From positions 1 to 15,965 of the forward strand of contig CAUZEO010000084.1 in the NCBI GenBank assembly GCA_963578625.1: DNA of 15,965 nt, given 5' to 3'. A program made the position numbers and the translations under genes. Each line of letters opens with the position of its first letter. Within the stretch, counting starts at the first letter, position 1. The DNA comes from CAUZEO01 sp963578625. GTDB taxonomy: Bacteria; Verrucomicrobiota; Kiritimatiellia; SLOV01. Below, in pieces: positions 1 to 7,229 of the stretch. The notes under the pieces are model-generated. The model did no database searches. It saw only the letters and a program-made list of their open reading frames with translations, and had not been told where the DNA came from.

Positions 1-140
1 CACTTCACTTTTCGCGCGCTGGCCTTCGCTTTTCCGAGAGCCGGCAGAAGAATGCCGGCGAGGATCGCGATGATCGCTACGACGACCAGAAGTTCTATCA
101 AAGTAAATCCGTTTATCGGACGTGATTGTGCATTCTTCAT
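1..140 (-). CDS. Prepilin-type N-terminal cleavage/methylation protein (3' end outside window)
   Basis: This is the beginning of a type IV pilin or type II secretion pseudopilin-like protein; only 46 codons are inside the window. The visible protein starts MKNAQSRPIN, then the prepilin peptidase site G-FTLIE and the hydrophobic helix LLVVVAIIAILAGILL, then PALGKAKASARKVK. Prepilin peptidase cuts after the Gly and methylates the Phe, and the Glu five residues after the cut is the conserved assembly residue. The PALGKAKA continuation is typical of the many prepilin-like secreted proteins of PVC-group bacteria. A GGAGAG ribosome-binding site lies 5 bases before the ATG at 140. It follows the O-antigen ligase by 60 bases on the same strand and may be the last gene of the exopolysaccharide operon. 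Whether it is a true pilin or a secreted protein with a pilin-like leader cannot be decided from this fragment. Confidence 0.85.
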   Translation of the reverse strand, partial: MKNAQSRPINGFTLIELLVVVAIIAILAGILLPALGKAKASARKVK

Positions 141-200
141 AATGGCTCTCCAAACTACTTGTTCGGTAGCCTATAGCATACGGGAGTGGGGGAAAAGCGT

Positions 201-2111
201 TCAGCGTTCTTTTGTCGCTTCCGTTGGACGGGGCCGTTTTTTCAGTTCGCTTCCGGGCTTGATATTCAGCTTTTTCCTAAGTTTTTTGAGATTCAGCTTT
301 ATCATTTCGTCCTTCGGGTTTAACTCACGAGCTTCCTTAAAGACCTCGAATGCTTCCTTGTCTTTCCCTAATCGGCGCAAGCGGAGTCCAAGCTGGGCGC
401 GATAGTAAAAGTGGTTTGGCGCGAATTCGATGATTTCATTGAGCAGCTTGATGGAGCGTTCAGGGTCGCCCAGCAGATCTCCATAGACGCGACTAAGTTC
501 CAGCTTCGCCTCCATATCAAGCGGATTGCGGGTGAGGCATTCCTCGAACGCAGCCGCGCACTGCTCCGCCAATTCAATCTTCCCGTCTGGATCGTAGAAC
601 CACACGCTTCTCGTTTTCAGCAGCGAAGCCTGCTCCTTGTGGGCTCGCCAAAGTCCGGGATAGGCGGCGACCGCCCGGTCCGCGACCTCCTGAGCCCGGT
701 CGTATTGTAGTTCCTTCTTGCGAAGATGTTCGGCCTCCTGCGTCAGGAGGTAGGAATTCAGCATGCGGGCCGTCAACTGTGCCAGGAAAATACAGGCGCC
801 GATTCCTATGACACAAACGACGACGGTGGAGACGACGGGTAGTTTGCGAAGCCGCAGCGAGCCGGTGTTTGAAAGAACTCCTCCGGTGACGGCGGCGAAC
901 CACACGAGAAGATGTACCACAGCGAAAATGTGCAGCTGAAAATCGAGTACTGCGTGAGCGGCTGTGGCAACGAGGCAACTAAGAAATCCGGCACAAACCC
1001 AGGCTGCATTCGAGTTTTTCTCGCGCAGGTAGGCAGCGAAAAACCGGCAGCCGACAACAAGGCCTATCAGGCAGGCGAGCCCGGCGCCAACCAGTCCATA
1101 GTCCGATGCGGTATTGAGATATTCATTGTGCGCGTAGTGAGGCCACTTTTCCACGTCCCGGTACTGGTTCTTGTATTTTGGATAAATCCAGCGGTAGCTC
1201 GCGGGGCCATGCCCGAACCAGGGCCGGTCCTGAATGGCGACGGCCGTGTCCTGCCACACCGCGGGCCGCATATCTCCCTTGATCGCAGTATCCACCCGGT
1301 CGTGAACGATCGATGAACCGATATACATTCCGGCGCCGACCGCCGCCAGCACGATGGGAACCGCCACCACGGCCAGCACGAATCGTTTTGCGCCGGCCCG
1401 GAAAGAGGCGAGCAAAACCAGCGCGGAGAGTCCCGCGGCCGCACCTATCCATCCGCTTCTCGATTCAGTGAGCACCAGAACCGGAATGGAGAGAACGAAC
1501 GTATACCCGGCGAGGATGCGGAGCGACCAGCCGGCGCTTTTCATGGGAACAAGCGCGGCCGAACTGATGATCAACAACTCCAGAACGAACGCAAAATGAT
1601 TTGGGCAGATGAGCGTTCCGCTTGCCCGCATGCCGTAGCCCTCCGGGCGGGTCTGGCTCAGCACAAGATTCGATCCGTGAGTGTGCTGAATGATCGCATA
1701 CCAGACGATGAGGCTGCCAACGATAAGAGGAATTGCGTAGCAGATCCGCCATCGGCCCCGAATGAGTGCGAGCTGGTATATCGCCCAATAGGACAACAGG
1801 TAACTAACGATCTTCAGTACTTCGACTAACGCCTCGTAGGGAATCGCGGCGGAAGCTATGAGCATGGCGCCAAGGACCGCGAACGCGAGGATGGACAGCC
1901 AACCTGCCGGCAGCCGAACGACGGTTTGGCCGGGGTTGATGAGACGGGAAAAAAAAACTAGGGCCGCGGCAACGTACACCACCATGAGAAATGGGGCGCT
2001 ATATGAAAAACGAACGCCACCATACAGAACCATCCCCGCCGTGCCGGGGAGAAGAAGGATCAGGAGCGCCAACCAGTCGAAAGTCGATCGTGCTGCGGAA
2101 GTAAGAGCCAT
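201..2111 (-). CDS. O-antigen ligase / Wzy-type polymerase with C-terminal TPR domain
   Basis: A 636-residue inner-membrane protein of the O-antigen ligase (Wzy_C) family. These enzymes join or polymerise undecaprenyl-linked glycan on the periplasmic side. About ten or more hydrophobic segments fill residues 13-450. Family signatures are RASGTLICPNHFAF (162-175), TESRSGW (215-221) and HYAHNEYLN (325-333), where His328 sits in the conserved periplasmic H-N/S-x-x-L motif. The last ~170 residues (about 470-612) are soluble and repeat-like, with AQEVADRAVAAYPG, AAAFEECLTRNP, SIKLLNEIIEFAPN and AFEVFKEARELNP, which read as three or four TPR units. The tail ends in a basic, lysine-rich stretch. No good Shine-Dalgarno precedes the ATG at 2111, and a GC-rich hairpin (GGCGGC/GCCGCC, 2130-2157) fills the 51-base gap from the export gene. 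It could be polymerase rather than ligase; in an EPS locus polymerase is more likely. Confidence 0.85.
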   Translation of the reverse strand: MALTSAARSTFDWLALLILLLPGTAGMVLYGGVRFSYSAPFLMVVYVAAALVFFSRLINPGQTVVRLPAGWLSILAFAVLGAMLIASAAIPYEALVEVLKIVSYLLSYWAIYQLALIRGRWRICYAIPLIVGSLIVWYAIIQHTHGSNLVLSQTRPEGYGMRASGTLICPNHFAFVLELLIISSAALVPMKSAGWSLRILAGYTFVLSIPVLVLTESRSGWIGAAAGLSALVLLASFRAGAKRFVLAVVAVPIVLAAVGAGMYIGSSIVHDRVDTAIKGDMRPAVWQDTAVAIQDRPWFGHGPASYRWIYPKYKNQYRDVEKWPHYAHNEYLNTASDYGLVGAGLACLIGLVVGCRFFAAYLREKNSNAAWVCAGFLSCLVATAAHAVLDFQLHIFAVVHLLVWFAAVTGGVLSNTGSLRLRKLPVVSTVVVCVIGIGACIFLAQLTARMLNSYLLTQEAEHLRKKELQYDRAQEVADRAVAAYPGLWRAHKEQASLLKTRSVWFYDPDGKIELAEQCAAAFEECLTRNPLDMEAKLELSRVYGDLLGDPERSIKLLNEIIEFAPNHFYYRAQLGLRLRRLGKDKEAFEVFKEARELNPKDEMIKLNLKKLRKKLNIKPGSELKKRPRPTEATKER

Positions 2112-2162
2112 TGGGAGATGATACGCTGGGGCGGCACCTTCGGCACCCCCGGCCGCCGGACA

Positions 2163-2873
2163 TCAGCCCCAAATACTTCTGGGTACGATGATCATGTCAC
2201 CCGGCTCGATCGGAATATCTCGGTCAGGATGTTTTTCCATCTCCTGCGCGTTGTGGGTCGATGTTTTACCTCCCCGAAGAATCTTTATTTTTTTCTTGTT
2301 CGCGAAGTCGTTAAATCCCAAGGCTGAGCTGATTGCCTGTAGCAGCGTCTGCCCCGGCGCGTAGGGGAACTGCCCTGGTCTCAATACTTCTCCGCGCACG
2401 AAATAAGTCCGCGAGACGGGCACGAGCACCGTGACATTGAGATACTTGAAATACTGCGGAACATACGCGTCGTGAATCAGTTGTTCCAGTTCGTGACCGG
2501 TTTTGCCTTCAGCCTTGACCTTATCGATCCACTGAAGCGTTATCGTTCCATCCGGGTCGACGGAATCTTCGAAGGACATCGGCGTGGGGATGCCACGGAG
2601 GATAACGCCCACTGGATCCCCGGTTTTCAGGCGGTAGGAATGTGCTTTCGCCGCCCCCAGGGATGGCGGGAGAACCTCGTATGCGTCCTCGCTCTCAATC
2701 TCCCCGGAAGACTCGAATTCGTGAGGAGGAGGGCGCATCTTAATCTCCCCTTCACTCAGTATGACCGGGTCATAATCATCGCCTTCCGCTTGTGGAGCAG
2801 ATGCGCAACCGGCCAGTCCCAGCACAAGGATTATGCCGCCGAAGATAGGCAAACTCTGTTTCACTTTCTTCAA
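2163..2873 (-). CDS. Polysaccharide export (OPX, Wza-like) SLBB lipoprotein, short form
   Basis: A 236-residue outer-membrane polysaccharide export protein. I place the start at the TTG at 2873. It gives a clean lipoprotein signal, MKKVKQSLPIFGGIILVLGL then AGC with Cys23 lipidated, and it has a GAGGAAG ribosome-binding site 9 bases upstream. The upstream ATG at 2936 would add 21 mostly basic residues and overlap the kinase gene by 62 bases. After a variable linker comes the polysaccharide export domain (about 79-152, with RLKTGDPVGV and VDPDGTITLQW), then one SLBB domain (about 155-232, with TYFVRGEVLRPGQFPYAPGQT). The protein stops at DMIIVPRSIWG, so it lacks the second SLBB and the amphipathic C-terminal helix that form the outer-membrane pore in E. 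coli Wza (about 380 residues). It therefore probably needs a separate pore, most likely the beta-barrel of this operon. TTG follows the kinase stop by 1 base, suggesting coupled translation. Confidence 0.9.
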   Translation of the reverse strand: MKKVKQSLPIFGGIILVLGLAGCASAPQAEGDDYDPVILSEGEIKMRPPPHEFESSGEIESEDAYEVLPPSLGAAKAHSYRLKTGDPVGVILRGIPTPMSFEDSVDPDGTITLQWIDKVKAEGKTGHELEQLIHDAYVPQYFKYLNVTVLVPVSRTYFVRGEVLRPGQFPYAPGQTLLQAISSALGFNDFANKKKIKILRGGKTSTHNAQEMEKHPDRDIPIEPGDMIIVPRSIWG

Positions 2874-2874
2874 C

Positions 2875-5022
2875 CTAGAACACTTCCTCTTTTTTCGGTT
2901 TCTTCCGCGAGTCCTCGCCCCCGGCCGCCTGGTCATCGGTCGGCTCTATCGACTCTTCGGACCGGCTGTAATAATACGGATACTGCCCGTGGTAGTAAGA
3001 GTAGTAGTCGTCGCGCATGACGTTGATGTTATTGAGCACCACGCCAAGGATGTTCCCGCCCACGGTTTCGATCGTGCGCTTTGCGCGAGTCGACATGGTA
3101 CGGGGATATTTGCGGTACTGAATGACAAGCAGCACGCCATCCACTTCACTGGCGAGAATGGAAGCGTCGCTCACGCCCATCAGGGGCGGCGAGTCAAAGA
3201 ACACGTAGTCGTACCGTGCTTTCAGATTCTTCACCAGATCGCGCATGCGCTCCGAGTCAAGAAGCCCGGCGGTCGCACGCGGGATTCTTCCACTGGAAAG
3301 GAAGTGAAGATTAGGAATCGTTGTCGGCTTGATGATTTCCTCGATGGAGAGGTCACGCACGAGAAGATTTGTAAGCCCGTACCGATTCGACATGTCGAGA
3401 AAGGTGTGCTGCACCGGCCGACGCAAATCTGAATCCACGATCAACACCTTGTCTCCCAGCTGCGCGCAAACATACGCAAGATTAAACAGGGTGGTCGATT
3501 TTCCCTCGCCGACACCTCCGCTGGCCACGGCGAAGGCGCCGCCTCCAAGCCCTCCTTTGTTGGAGAAGAGCATGTTGGTACGGAGCAGACGATAGACTTC
3601 GGCGTGAGGATTGTCGGGGCCTTCTTCGGAGAGCGGCCGTACTTTTTGCGGAATAATTCCAATGACAGGAAGCCCGAGATGCTGTTCGACGTCCTCCACT
3701 GTCTTGACGGACGTGTCGAGGTATTCGATGAAATAGGCCATGCCGATTCCCAAGCCCAGGCCTACGACGATGCTGACAAGAATGTTGAACAAATAATTAG
3801 GGCTGACGGGCTTGTTTTCGTCAGGAGTCAGTGCGTTCTCGATCACTTCCACCGGAGATCTCGGCATCTGAATTTCGATGCCTTCCTGCGCTATTCTTGC
3901 CCTCAATGCGTTTAGAATTTCGGTTTCCAAGGCAACCTTCCGGTACTCCCGTGAAATCCGGACATGAGAGGTCCCTTGTGCATCGATACTTTCCTGGCGA
4001 ACCTCCTCGATGGCCATGTTGAGTTCCTCAAAACGTTGTGCGGCCACTTCGAGATCTGCGTTCAGTCCCGCCTTCAAACCCTTCACCGCGTCCGTCAAGT
4101 TGGTGCGCATTAGGTCGCGACCCGTGAGCAGGCGTATGACGTCGGGATGCTCGGGACCAAGCTGCTGCTGGATCAGTTTGAGACTGAGCTCCATGTCGAC
4201 GAGCGCGTCTTTGTATTTACTCAGGTTGGGATCACGCGCGATGTAATCGATGGAGTAGAGCAACTCCTTGTCACCCATCGCCAGGATCTTATCGAGGCGG
4301 GCCTTTCGGACCATCATGTCAACACGGGCGTCGATCCGGTCCTTTTCCAGCTCCTGGAGCTGGTAGCTGGCGCTGTCCAGCCGTCCGCCCACGAGGCTGA
4401 AATCCGTTTCTTCCCTAATTTCCTGGAGGCCGTCCTCGGCGGTCGACACCTTCTCCTCTTGCTTTGCTATTTCGGAACGCAAGACGCTAATGGAGCCCGA
4501 AACCTCCTCCCGGATGTGGTCGAGGCGGTAATTCGAGTATGCCGTGGCGACTGCATTGGCAATCTCCGCTGCCTGTTCAGGATCCTGATTGTAGGCGAGG
4601 ATATCAATCAGTGTCGTGTCCCGATAGGGGCGAACCTTTACCTGGTCATCCAGGATTTTAAAACATTCTTCAATGGGGATGAGCCCTTCCACTTCAAAAG
4701 TTGCGGCCCACTTCCGTTGAAGGTCGAGGTTTCTGATGACATCATAGAGAATCTGGCGAGACTTGATAATTTCGTACTGTGTGGCCACGAAAATAGGGTT
4801 GTAGCCGGACGCAGACTGGTTGCTATGGAAGACCTCCGTGGTCAGCGCGTCCTGCCCCACGGATATCCGTGAGCTGGCCATGTAGATTTTCGGGCGGGTG
4901 AAGGTATAGGCGGTGGCTGTGACAACTACCAGGAGGGTTACCGCAAGAATGATTTCCTTACGCGACCGTATGACGCGCCAGTAATCGAGAAAATGAATAT
5001 CTTTTTCTTGCGTTTCTTCCAT
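2875..5022 (-). CDS. Wzc-type polysaccharide co-polymerase / tyrosine autokinase
   Basis: A 715-residue inner-membrane protein that joins a Wzz chain-length domain to a BY-kinase. The first membrane helix is at about 24-41, followed by a long periplasmic region rich in predicted coiled coil (about 160-400, with repeated ELEKD and QEEKVSTAEDGL-type segments). The motif NKPVSPN precedes the second helix (about 410-430). The cytoplasmic kinase has Walker A GGVGEGKS (502-509), Walker A' VLIVDSDLRRP (Asp530, Asp532) and Walker B YVFFDSPP (Asp610). The tail carries eight tyrosines between 673 and 685 (YYSYYHGQYPYYY), the expected autophosphorylation cluster, then an acidic/basic end. A TAAGGAG ribosome-binding site precedes the ATG. 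It is fused in the proteobacterial Wzc style rather than split as in Firmicutes CpsC/CpsD. It controls chain length and couples synthesis to the export lipoprotein encoded next. A strong terminator lies just upstream. Confidence 0.95.
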   Translation of the reverse strand: MEETQEKDIHFLDYWRVIRSRKEIILAVTLLVVVTATAYTFTRPKIYMASSRISVGQDALTTEVFHSNQSASGYNPIFVATQYEIIKSRQILYDVIRNLDLQRKWAATFEVEGLIPIEECFKILDDQVKVRPYRDTTLIDILAYNQDPEQAAEIANAVATAYSNYRLDHIREEVSGSISVLRSEIAKQEEKVSTAEDGLQEIREETDFSLVGGRLDSASYQLQELEKDRIDARVDMMVRKARLDKILAMGDKELLYSIDYIARDPNLSKYKDALVDMELSLKLIQQQLGPEHPDVIRLLTGRDLMRTNLTDAVKGLKAGLNADLEVAAQRFEELNMAIEEVRQESIDAQGTSHVRISREYRKVALETEILNALRARIAQEGIEIQMPRSPVEVIENALTPDENKPVSPNYLFNILVSIVVGLGLGIGMAYFIEYLDTSVKTVEDVEQHLGLPVIGIIPQKVRPLSEEGPDNPHAEVYRLLRTNMLFSNKGGLGGGAFAVASGGVGEGKSTTLFNLAYVCAQLGDKVLIVDSDLRRPVQHTFLDMSNRYGLTNLLVRDLSIEEIIKPTTIPNLHFLSSGRIPRATAGLLDSERMRDLVKNLKARYDYVFFDSPPLMGVSDASILASEVDGVLLVIQYRKYPRTMSTRAKRTIETVGGNILGVVLNNINVMRDDYYSYYHGQYPYYYSRSEESIEPTDDQAAGGEDSRKKPKKEEVF

Positions 5023-5038
5023 GATGGCTCCTTACGAC

Positions 5039-5075
5039 AAAAAGCTAGTGGGGCTTGTGGACAAGCCCCACTAGC
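5039..5075 (-). terminator. Intrinsic terminator inside the EPS operon
   Basis: A perfect 15-base inverted repeat, GCTAGTGGGGCTTGT (5044-5058) and its complement (5061-5075), is followed on the minus strand by five T residues (5043-5039). It is a canonical factor-independent terminator. It lies between the beta-barrel stop (5131) and the kinase start (5022), with its U-tract ending only a few bases before the kinase ribosome-binding site. No T-run follows on the plus strand, so it acts on minus-strand transcription. Confidence 0.9.
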
Positions 5076-5130
5076 AAAATCACCGTATCCGTAAGGTTCT
5101 GCGGCGGATTAAATTTGAGCCGCGCAACGC

Positions 5131-6312
5131 CTAAATTTTTAGAACCCAACCGATTCCGCCACGTTGCCTCTTGAAGTTCTCGCGCACATCGGAATCTACA
5201 TCGGTGTACTGCCAGTTTAATTCGAGGCTGTTTCGTCGATTGAGCTTGTAATTCATTCGTGCGGAAACCTGGTACCAATCCTCTTCGCCGTCTTTGAAAA
5301 GCTCCACCCCGGCGGCCTCGTTCCCGTCATATTCGTTGCGGGTGTAGGACACGGTGAGAAATCCCGATACCTTGGCCGTGATATCATGCCCGGCACTCAA
5401 GAAAACGCGACCACGATCCGTGCTGGAGTATGGGAAGATGTCGGACTCAAAAAGCGAATAGGAAGCGCCGACTGAAAGCCGAGTTGCCGGAGCGGGCAAA
5501 TAGGTCAGCTTCAAATCGAAGGTCGGAGAAGTGCTGTCGTTCTGGGTCACAGTTCGTCCTTTAAAATCCCTGTTTTGGTACCCTGCGTGCGCACTTCCAA
5601 GAAAACCGGGATTGAAGGTGTGTTCCGCACCAACTCCGACTGAAACGGTATCCGAATCCCTTTCAGATATCTGGTATTCCAACGTCTCATAGCGAACATC
5701 CGCGGAAAATGCGGTTTGTGGTTTCCATGCATGTCGCAGTGTCAGGCCTCCAACGTACAAATCATAATCATTACGCTGCGCGACTTCATCTTCGTCGTAC
5801 TGCAACGTGATCCAGCGGCCAGCCAATTCCAGTCGCGTTTTTGTTGTTACGAGATAAGACACCGCGCCGAGCAGGGCGTTGTAAATAAAATCATTTTGCT
5901 GTCGAAGCGTGGTTCCGCGATCGTTTTGTTCCGGATTCTGTGTGAATCGGTATGTGTCCTGAAGGCTGACTGACCATCGGGGATTGAAAATGTGATTGAA
6001 GGAGAGATCGAATGCGTTATCGAATGTAGAGTCATCTCCGGGGCGGTTTTCCCAAAATACGAATCCAGGGCGCCAGCGCAGGCTCAAAAAGGTGTTCTCC
6101 ATCGACAAGTTGTAGCTGAGATCGATCTGTTCGATCACTTTCCAGCTCTGGAGTTGATTGTTCTGTGTCGTGAAAACGTTGTCGTCGTATTCGAGCCGAA
6201 GACGATTCTGCACATTCCAATTCTTATATGCCGCCCCTTGCGCCATCGCCGACCACGGGAGGCACAAAATTGCCAAGAGCCCGATCACCATACCTCGCGT
6301 CTTTACTGTCAT
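5131..6312 (-). CDS. Outer-membrane beta-barrel protein, putative EPS secretion porin
   Basis: A 393-residue secreted beta-barrel. The signal peptide is residues 1-24 (MTVKTRGMVIGLLAILCLPW then SAMA, cut before QG). The rest alternates polar and hydrophobic residues in short strands separated by Asp/Asn-rich turns, e.g. NRLRLEYDDNVF, NTFLSLRWRPGF, RWSVSLQDTYRF, TRLELAGRWITL, KLTYLPAPATRLSVGASY, NSLELNWQYTDVD, with a hydrophobic C-terminal strand GGIGWVLKI. The opening (RLEYDDNVF) and overall layout resemble the putative beta-barrel porin 2 family found in exopolysaccharide loci. Such barrels serve as the outer-membrane pore in systems whose export lipoprotein lacks its own pore, as shown for the Wzp porins of Myxococcus xanthus. 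An AGGAGGG site lies 9 bases before the ATG. The family assignment is by pattern only; the barrel nature is secure. Confidence 0.85.
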   Translation of the reverse strand: MTVKTRGMVIGLLAILCLPWSAMAQGAAYKNWNVQNRLRLEYDDNVFTTQNNQLQSWKVIEQIDLSYNLSMENTFLSLRWRPGFVFWENRPGDDSTFDNAFDLSFNHIFNPRWSVSLQDTYRFTQNPEQNDRGTTLRQQNDFIYNALLGAVSYLVTTKTRLELAGRWITLQYDEDEVAQRNDYDLYVGGLTLRHAWKPQTAFSADVRYETLEYQISERDSDTVSVGVGAEHTFNPGFLGSAHAGYQNRDFKGRTVTQNDSTSPTFDLKLTYLPAPATRLSVGASYSLFESDIFPYSSTDRGRVFLSAGHDITAKVSGFLTVSYTRNEYDGNEAAGVELFKDGEEDWYQVSARMNYKLNRRNSLELNWQYTDVDSDVRENFKRQRGGIGWVLKI

Positions 6313-6417
6313 GAAACTTCGCCCTCCTTACCGGTAGCCTGAGAACAAACTGGCCTACCCAACGAACTTGGTCGACCTAATGCCCTCTGTGAATTGTGCG
6401 CAATTTGCTTAGAAACG
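6313..6417. other. Intercistronic gap with short palindromes
   Basis: The 105 bases between the SLH-like gene and the beta-barrel gene hold an AATTG-TGCG-CAATT stem-loop (6392-6405) just downstream of the SLH-like stop, GGTCGACC (6370-6377), TACCGGTA (6329-6336) and the barrel's AGGAGGG site (6322-6328). No T-run follows the stem, so it is not a standard terminator. It may be an mRNA processing or stability element. Confidence 0.35.
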
Positions 6418-7077
6418 TTATGCTTCGCCTCCGTCCGGCGTCGGTCTCGAAGTCGGGGGAGGAGGAATAGGAACCAATGCGATGATATCCTTGACTTGTG
6501 CTTCGGTCAAGGGCTGTGGGATTAGTGTGATATCCGTGCCGAATTGGGTTTCATCCGGTGCTCCCAGGACAGATCTTTTCTTCAACGGATCCGTGGTCGT
6601 CGCTTCTTTCATCGCGTAGCTTATGATCGGATCGGTCATTGCGTTCGGGGAAACCGAGGCGATCGCCTCGTCCACATTATCCATCGGGACTCCCATCTCC
6701 TGCAAATATTCTATCCAGGAATTTGGATCATCGGGGTTCTCAATTTCGTCTACCGCCCCCATGGCCTGGACCAGCACTCGGGCAAGGTCTGCCTTCGTAA
6801 CGGTTGATTCCGCATTCCACCCACCATCAGGCACAACGCCGTTGGAGACGAGAATCTGGAAGATTTCAAACGGGGTCGCAGGCAGAGAAATGAACGGGGC
6901 AAGGCCCATTATGTTCACCAGCATTGTAGCCAGTTCCGCTTGCGTTACCTGGTTGGCATCTTCGGCCGATGCCGCAGCACCACCGTCATCGCCGTCCGCT
7001 GCCAGTACTGGTGTGACTGAAAGTACAAACAATCCAGACACAAAAGCTATTAAGATTTTTTGGACACGTTCTTTCAT
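6418..7077 (-). CDS. Secreted protein with SLH-like motifs, first gene of EPS operon
   Basis: A 219-residue exported protein that I do not recognise by name. The signal peptide is residues 1-27 (MKERVQKILIAFVSGLFVLS then VTPVLA). Residues 68-108 fit an S-layer-homology-like unit: PFEIFQILVSNGVVPDG, then TVTKADLARVLVQAMG. The helix motif VTQAELATMLVNIMGL (44-59) repeats the end of that unit, and 117-160 may be a third, degraded one. The C-terminal 35 residues are a low-complexity Pro/Thr tail ending TSRPTPDGGEA. SLH units usually bind cell-wall or surface polysaccharide, so an envelope or EPS-anchoring role is plausible, but this is inference. A GGAG ribosome-binding site lies 8 bases before the ATG and partly within a small hairpin. 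It leads the EPS gene cluster, 105 bases ahead of the beta-barrel gene. Confidence 0.75.
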   Translation of the reverse strand: MKERVQKILIAFVSGLFVLSVTPVLAADGDDGGAAASAEDANQVTQAELATMLVNIMGLAPFISLPATPFEIFQILVSNGVVPDGGWNAESTVTKADLARVLVQAMGAVDEIENPDDPNSWIEYLQEMGVPMDNVDEAIASVSPNAMTDPIISYAMKEATTTDPLKKRSVLGAPDETQFGTDITLIPQPLTEAQVKDIIALVPIPPPPTSRPTPDGGEA

Positions 7078-7188
7078 ATTTTTGTCTCCGATTTCAATCG
7101 GTAGCAGGAGCCTTGCCGTTTCTGCTAAATACGGCCGAATGCCGCAATATTCTACAAAGCTCCGAAAACACGCCTAATTACTGTTACC
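7078..7188 (-). promoter_or_regulatory. Structured 5' leader of the EPS operon, possible riboswitch-like element
   Basis: Read on the minus strand, this leader offers nested helices. The outer one pairs GGTAaCAG (7188-7181) with CTGcTACC (7107-7100), one mismatch. The next pairs GGAGCTTTG (7163-7155) with CAAGGCTCC (7115-7107), nine pairs including one G-U. The inner one pairs GCGGC (7145-7141) with GCCGT (7135-7131). A hairpin CCGATTGAAATCGG (7101-7088) follows and takes two G's of the GGAG ribosome-binding site. The outer helix and this hairpin share bases 7100-7101, so they exclude each other, as in switch-type leaders. TAGCAG/CTGCTA (7127-7122 and 7107-7102) gives another alternative. I do not see the conserved core of the c-di-GMP-I class. 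Pairing was done by eye. Confidence 0.45.
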
Positions 7189-7229
7189 TACATACCATCG
7201 TTTTACTTGTATAGTCAATTTTAAAATTG
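7189..7229 (-). promoter_or_regulatory. Candidate EPS operon promoter with overlapping palindrome
   Basis: On the minus strand TTGACT (7218-7213) is followed after 18 bases by TGG-TATGTA, an extended -10-like element (hexamer 7194-7189). A perfect 14-base palindrome CAATTTTAAAATTG (7216-7229) overlaps the -35 box and could be an operator. If this promoter is right, transcription starts near 7182 and would cut into the outer helix of the leader; an alternative -10 TATAAA (7320-7315) farther upstream would include it. Confidence 0.4.

Noticed and set aside
52..405. A 117-codon plus-strand frame at the left edge
   Set aside because: It runs antisense over the prepilin start and the end of the ligase gene; the minus-strand products are recognisable.
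2874..2936. ATG at 2936 as start of the export lipoprotein
   Set aside because: It overlaps the kinase gene by 62 bases and puts a basic extension before the lipoprotein signal; the TTG at 2873 has a spaced GAGGAAG site and gives a normal signal peptide.
4147..4872. A 241-codon plus-strand frame opposite the tyrosine kinase gene
   Set aside because: It is antisense to conserved Wzc coding sequence and shows no ribosome-binding site, signal or domain.
6392..6405. AATTGTGCGCAATT as a lac-type operator
   Set aside because: It resembles LacI-family half sites but is not a true palindrome and lies just after a stop codon inside an operon; a short RNA stem is the simpler reading.
7078..7188. Classical c-di-GMP-I riboswitch in the EPS leader
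   Set aside because: The conserved GGCAAACC and CGCAAAGC core segments and the GAAA tetraloop arrangement are not present, so I leave the class open.
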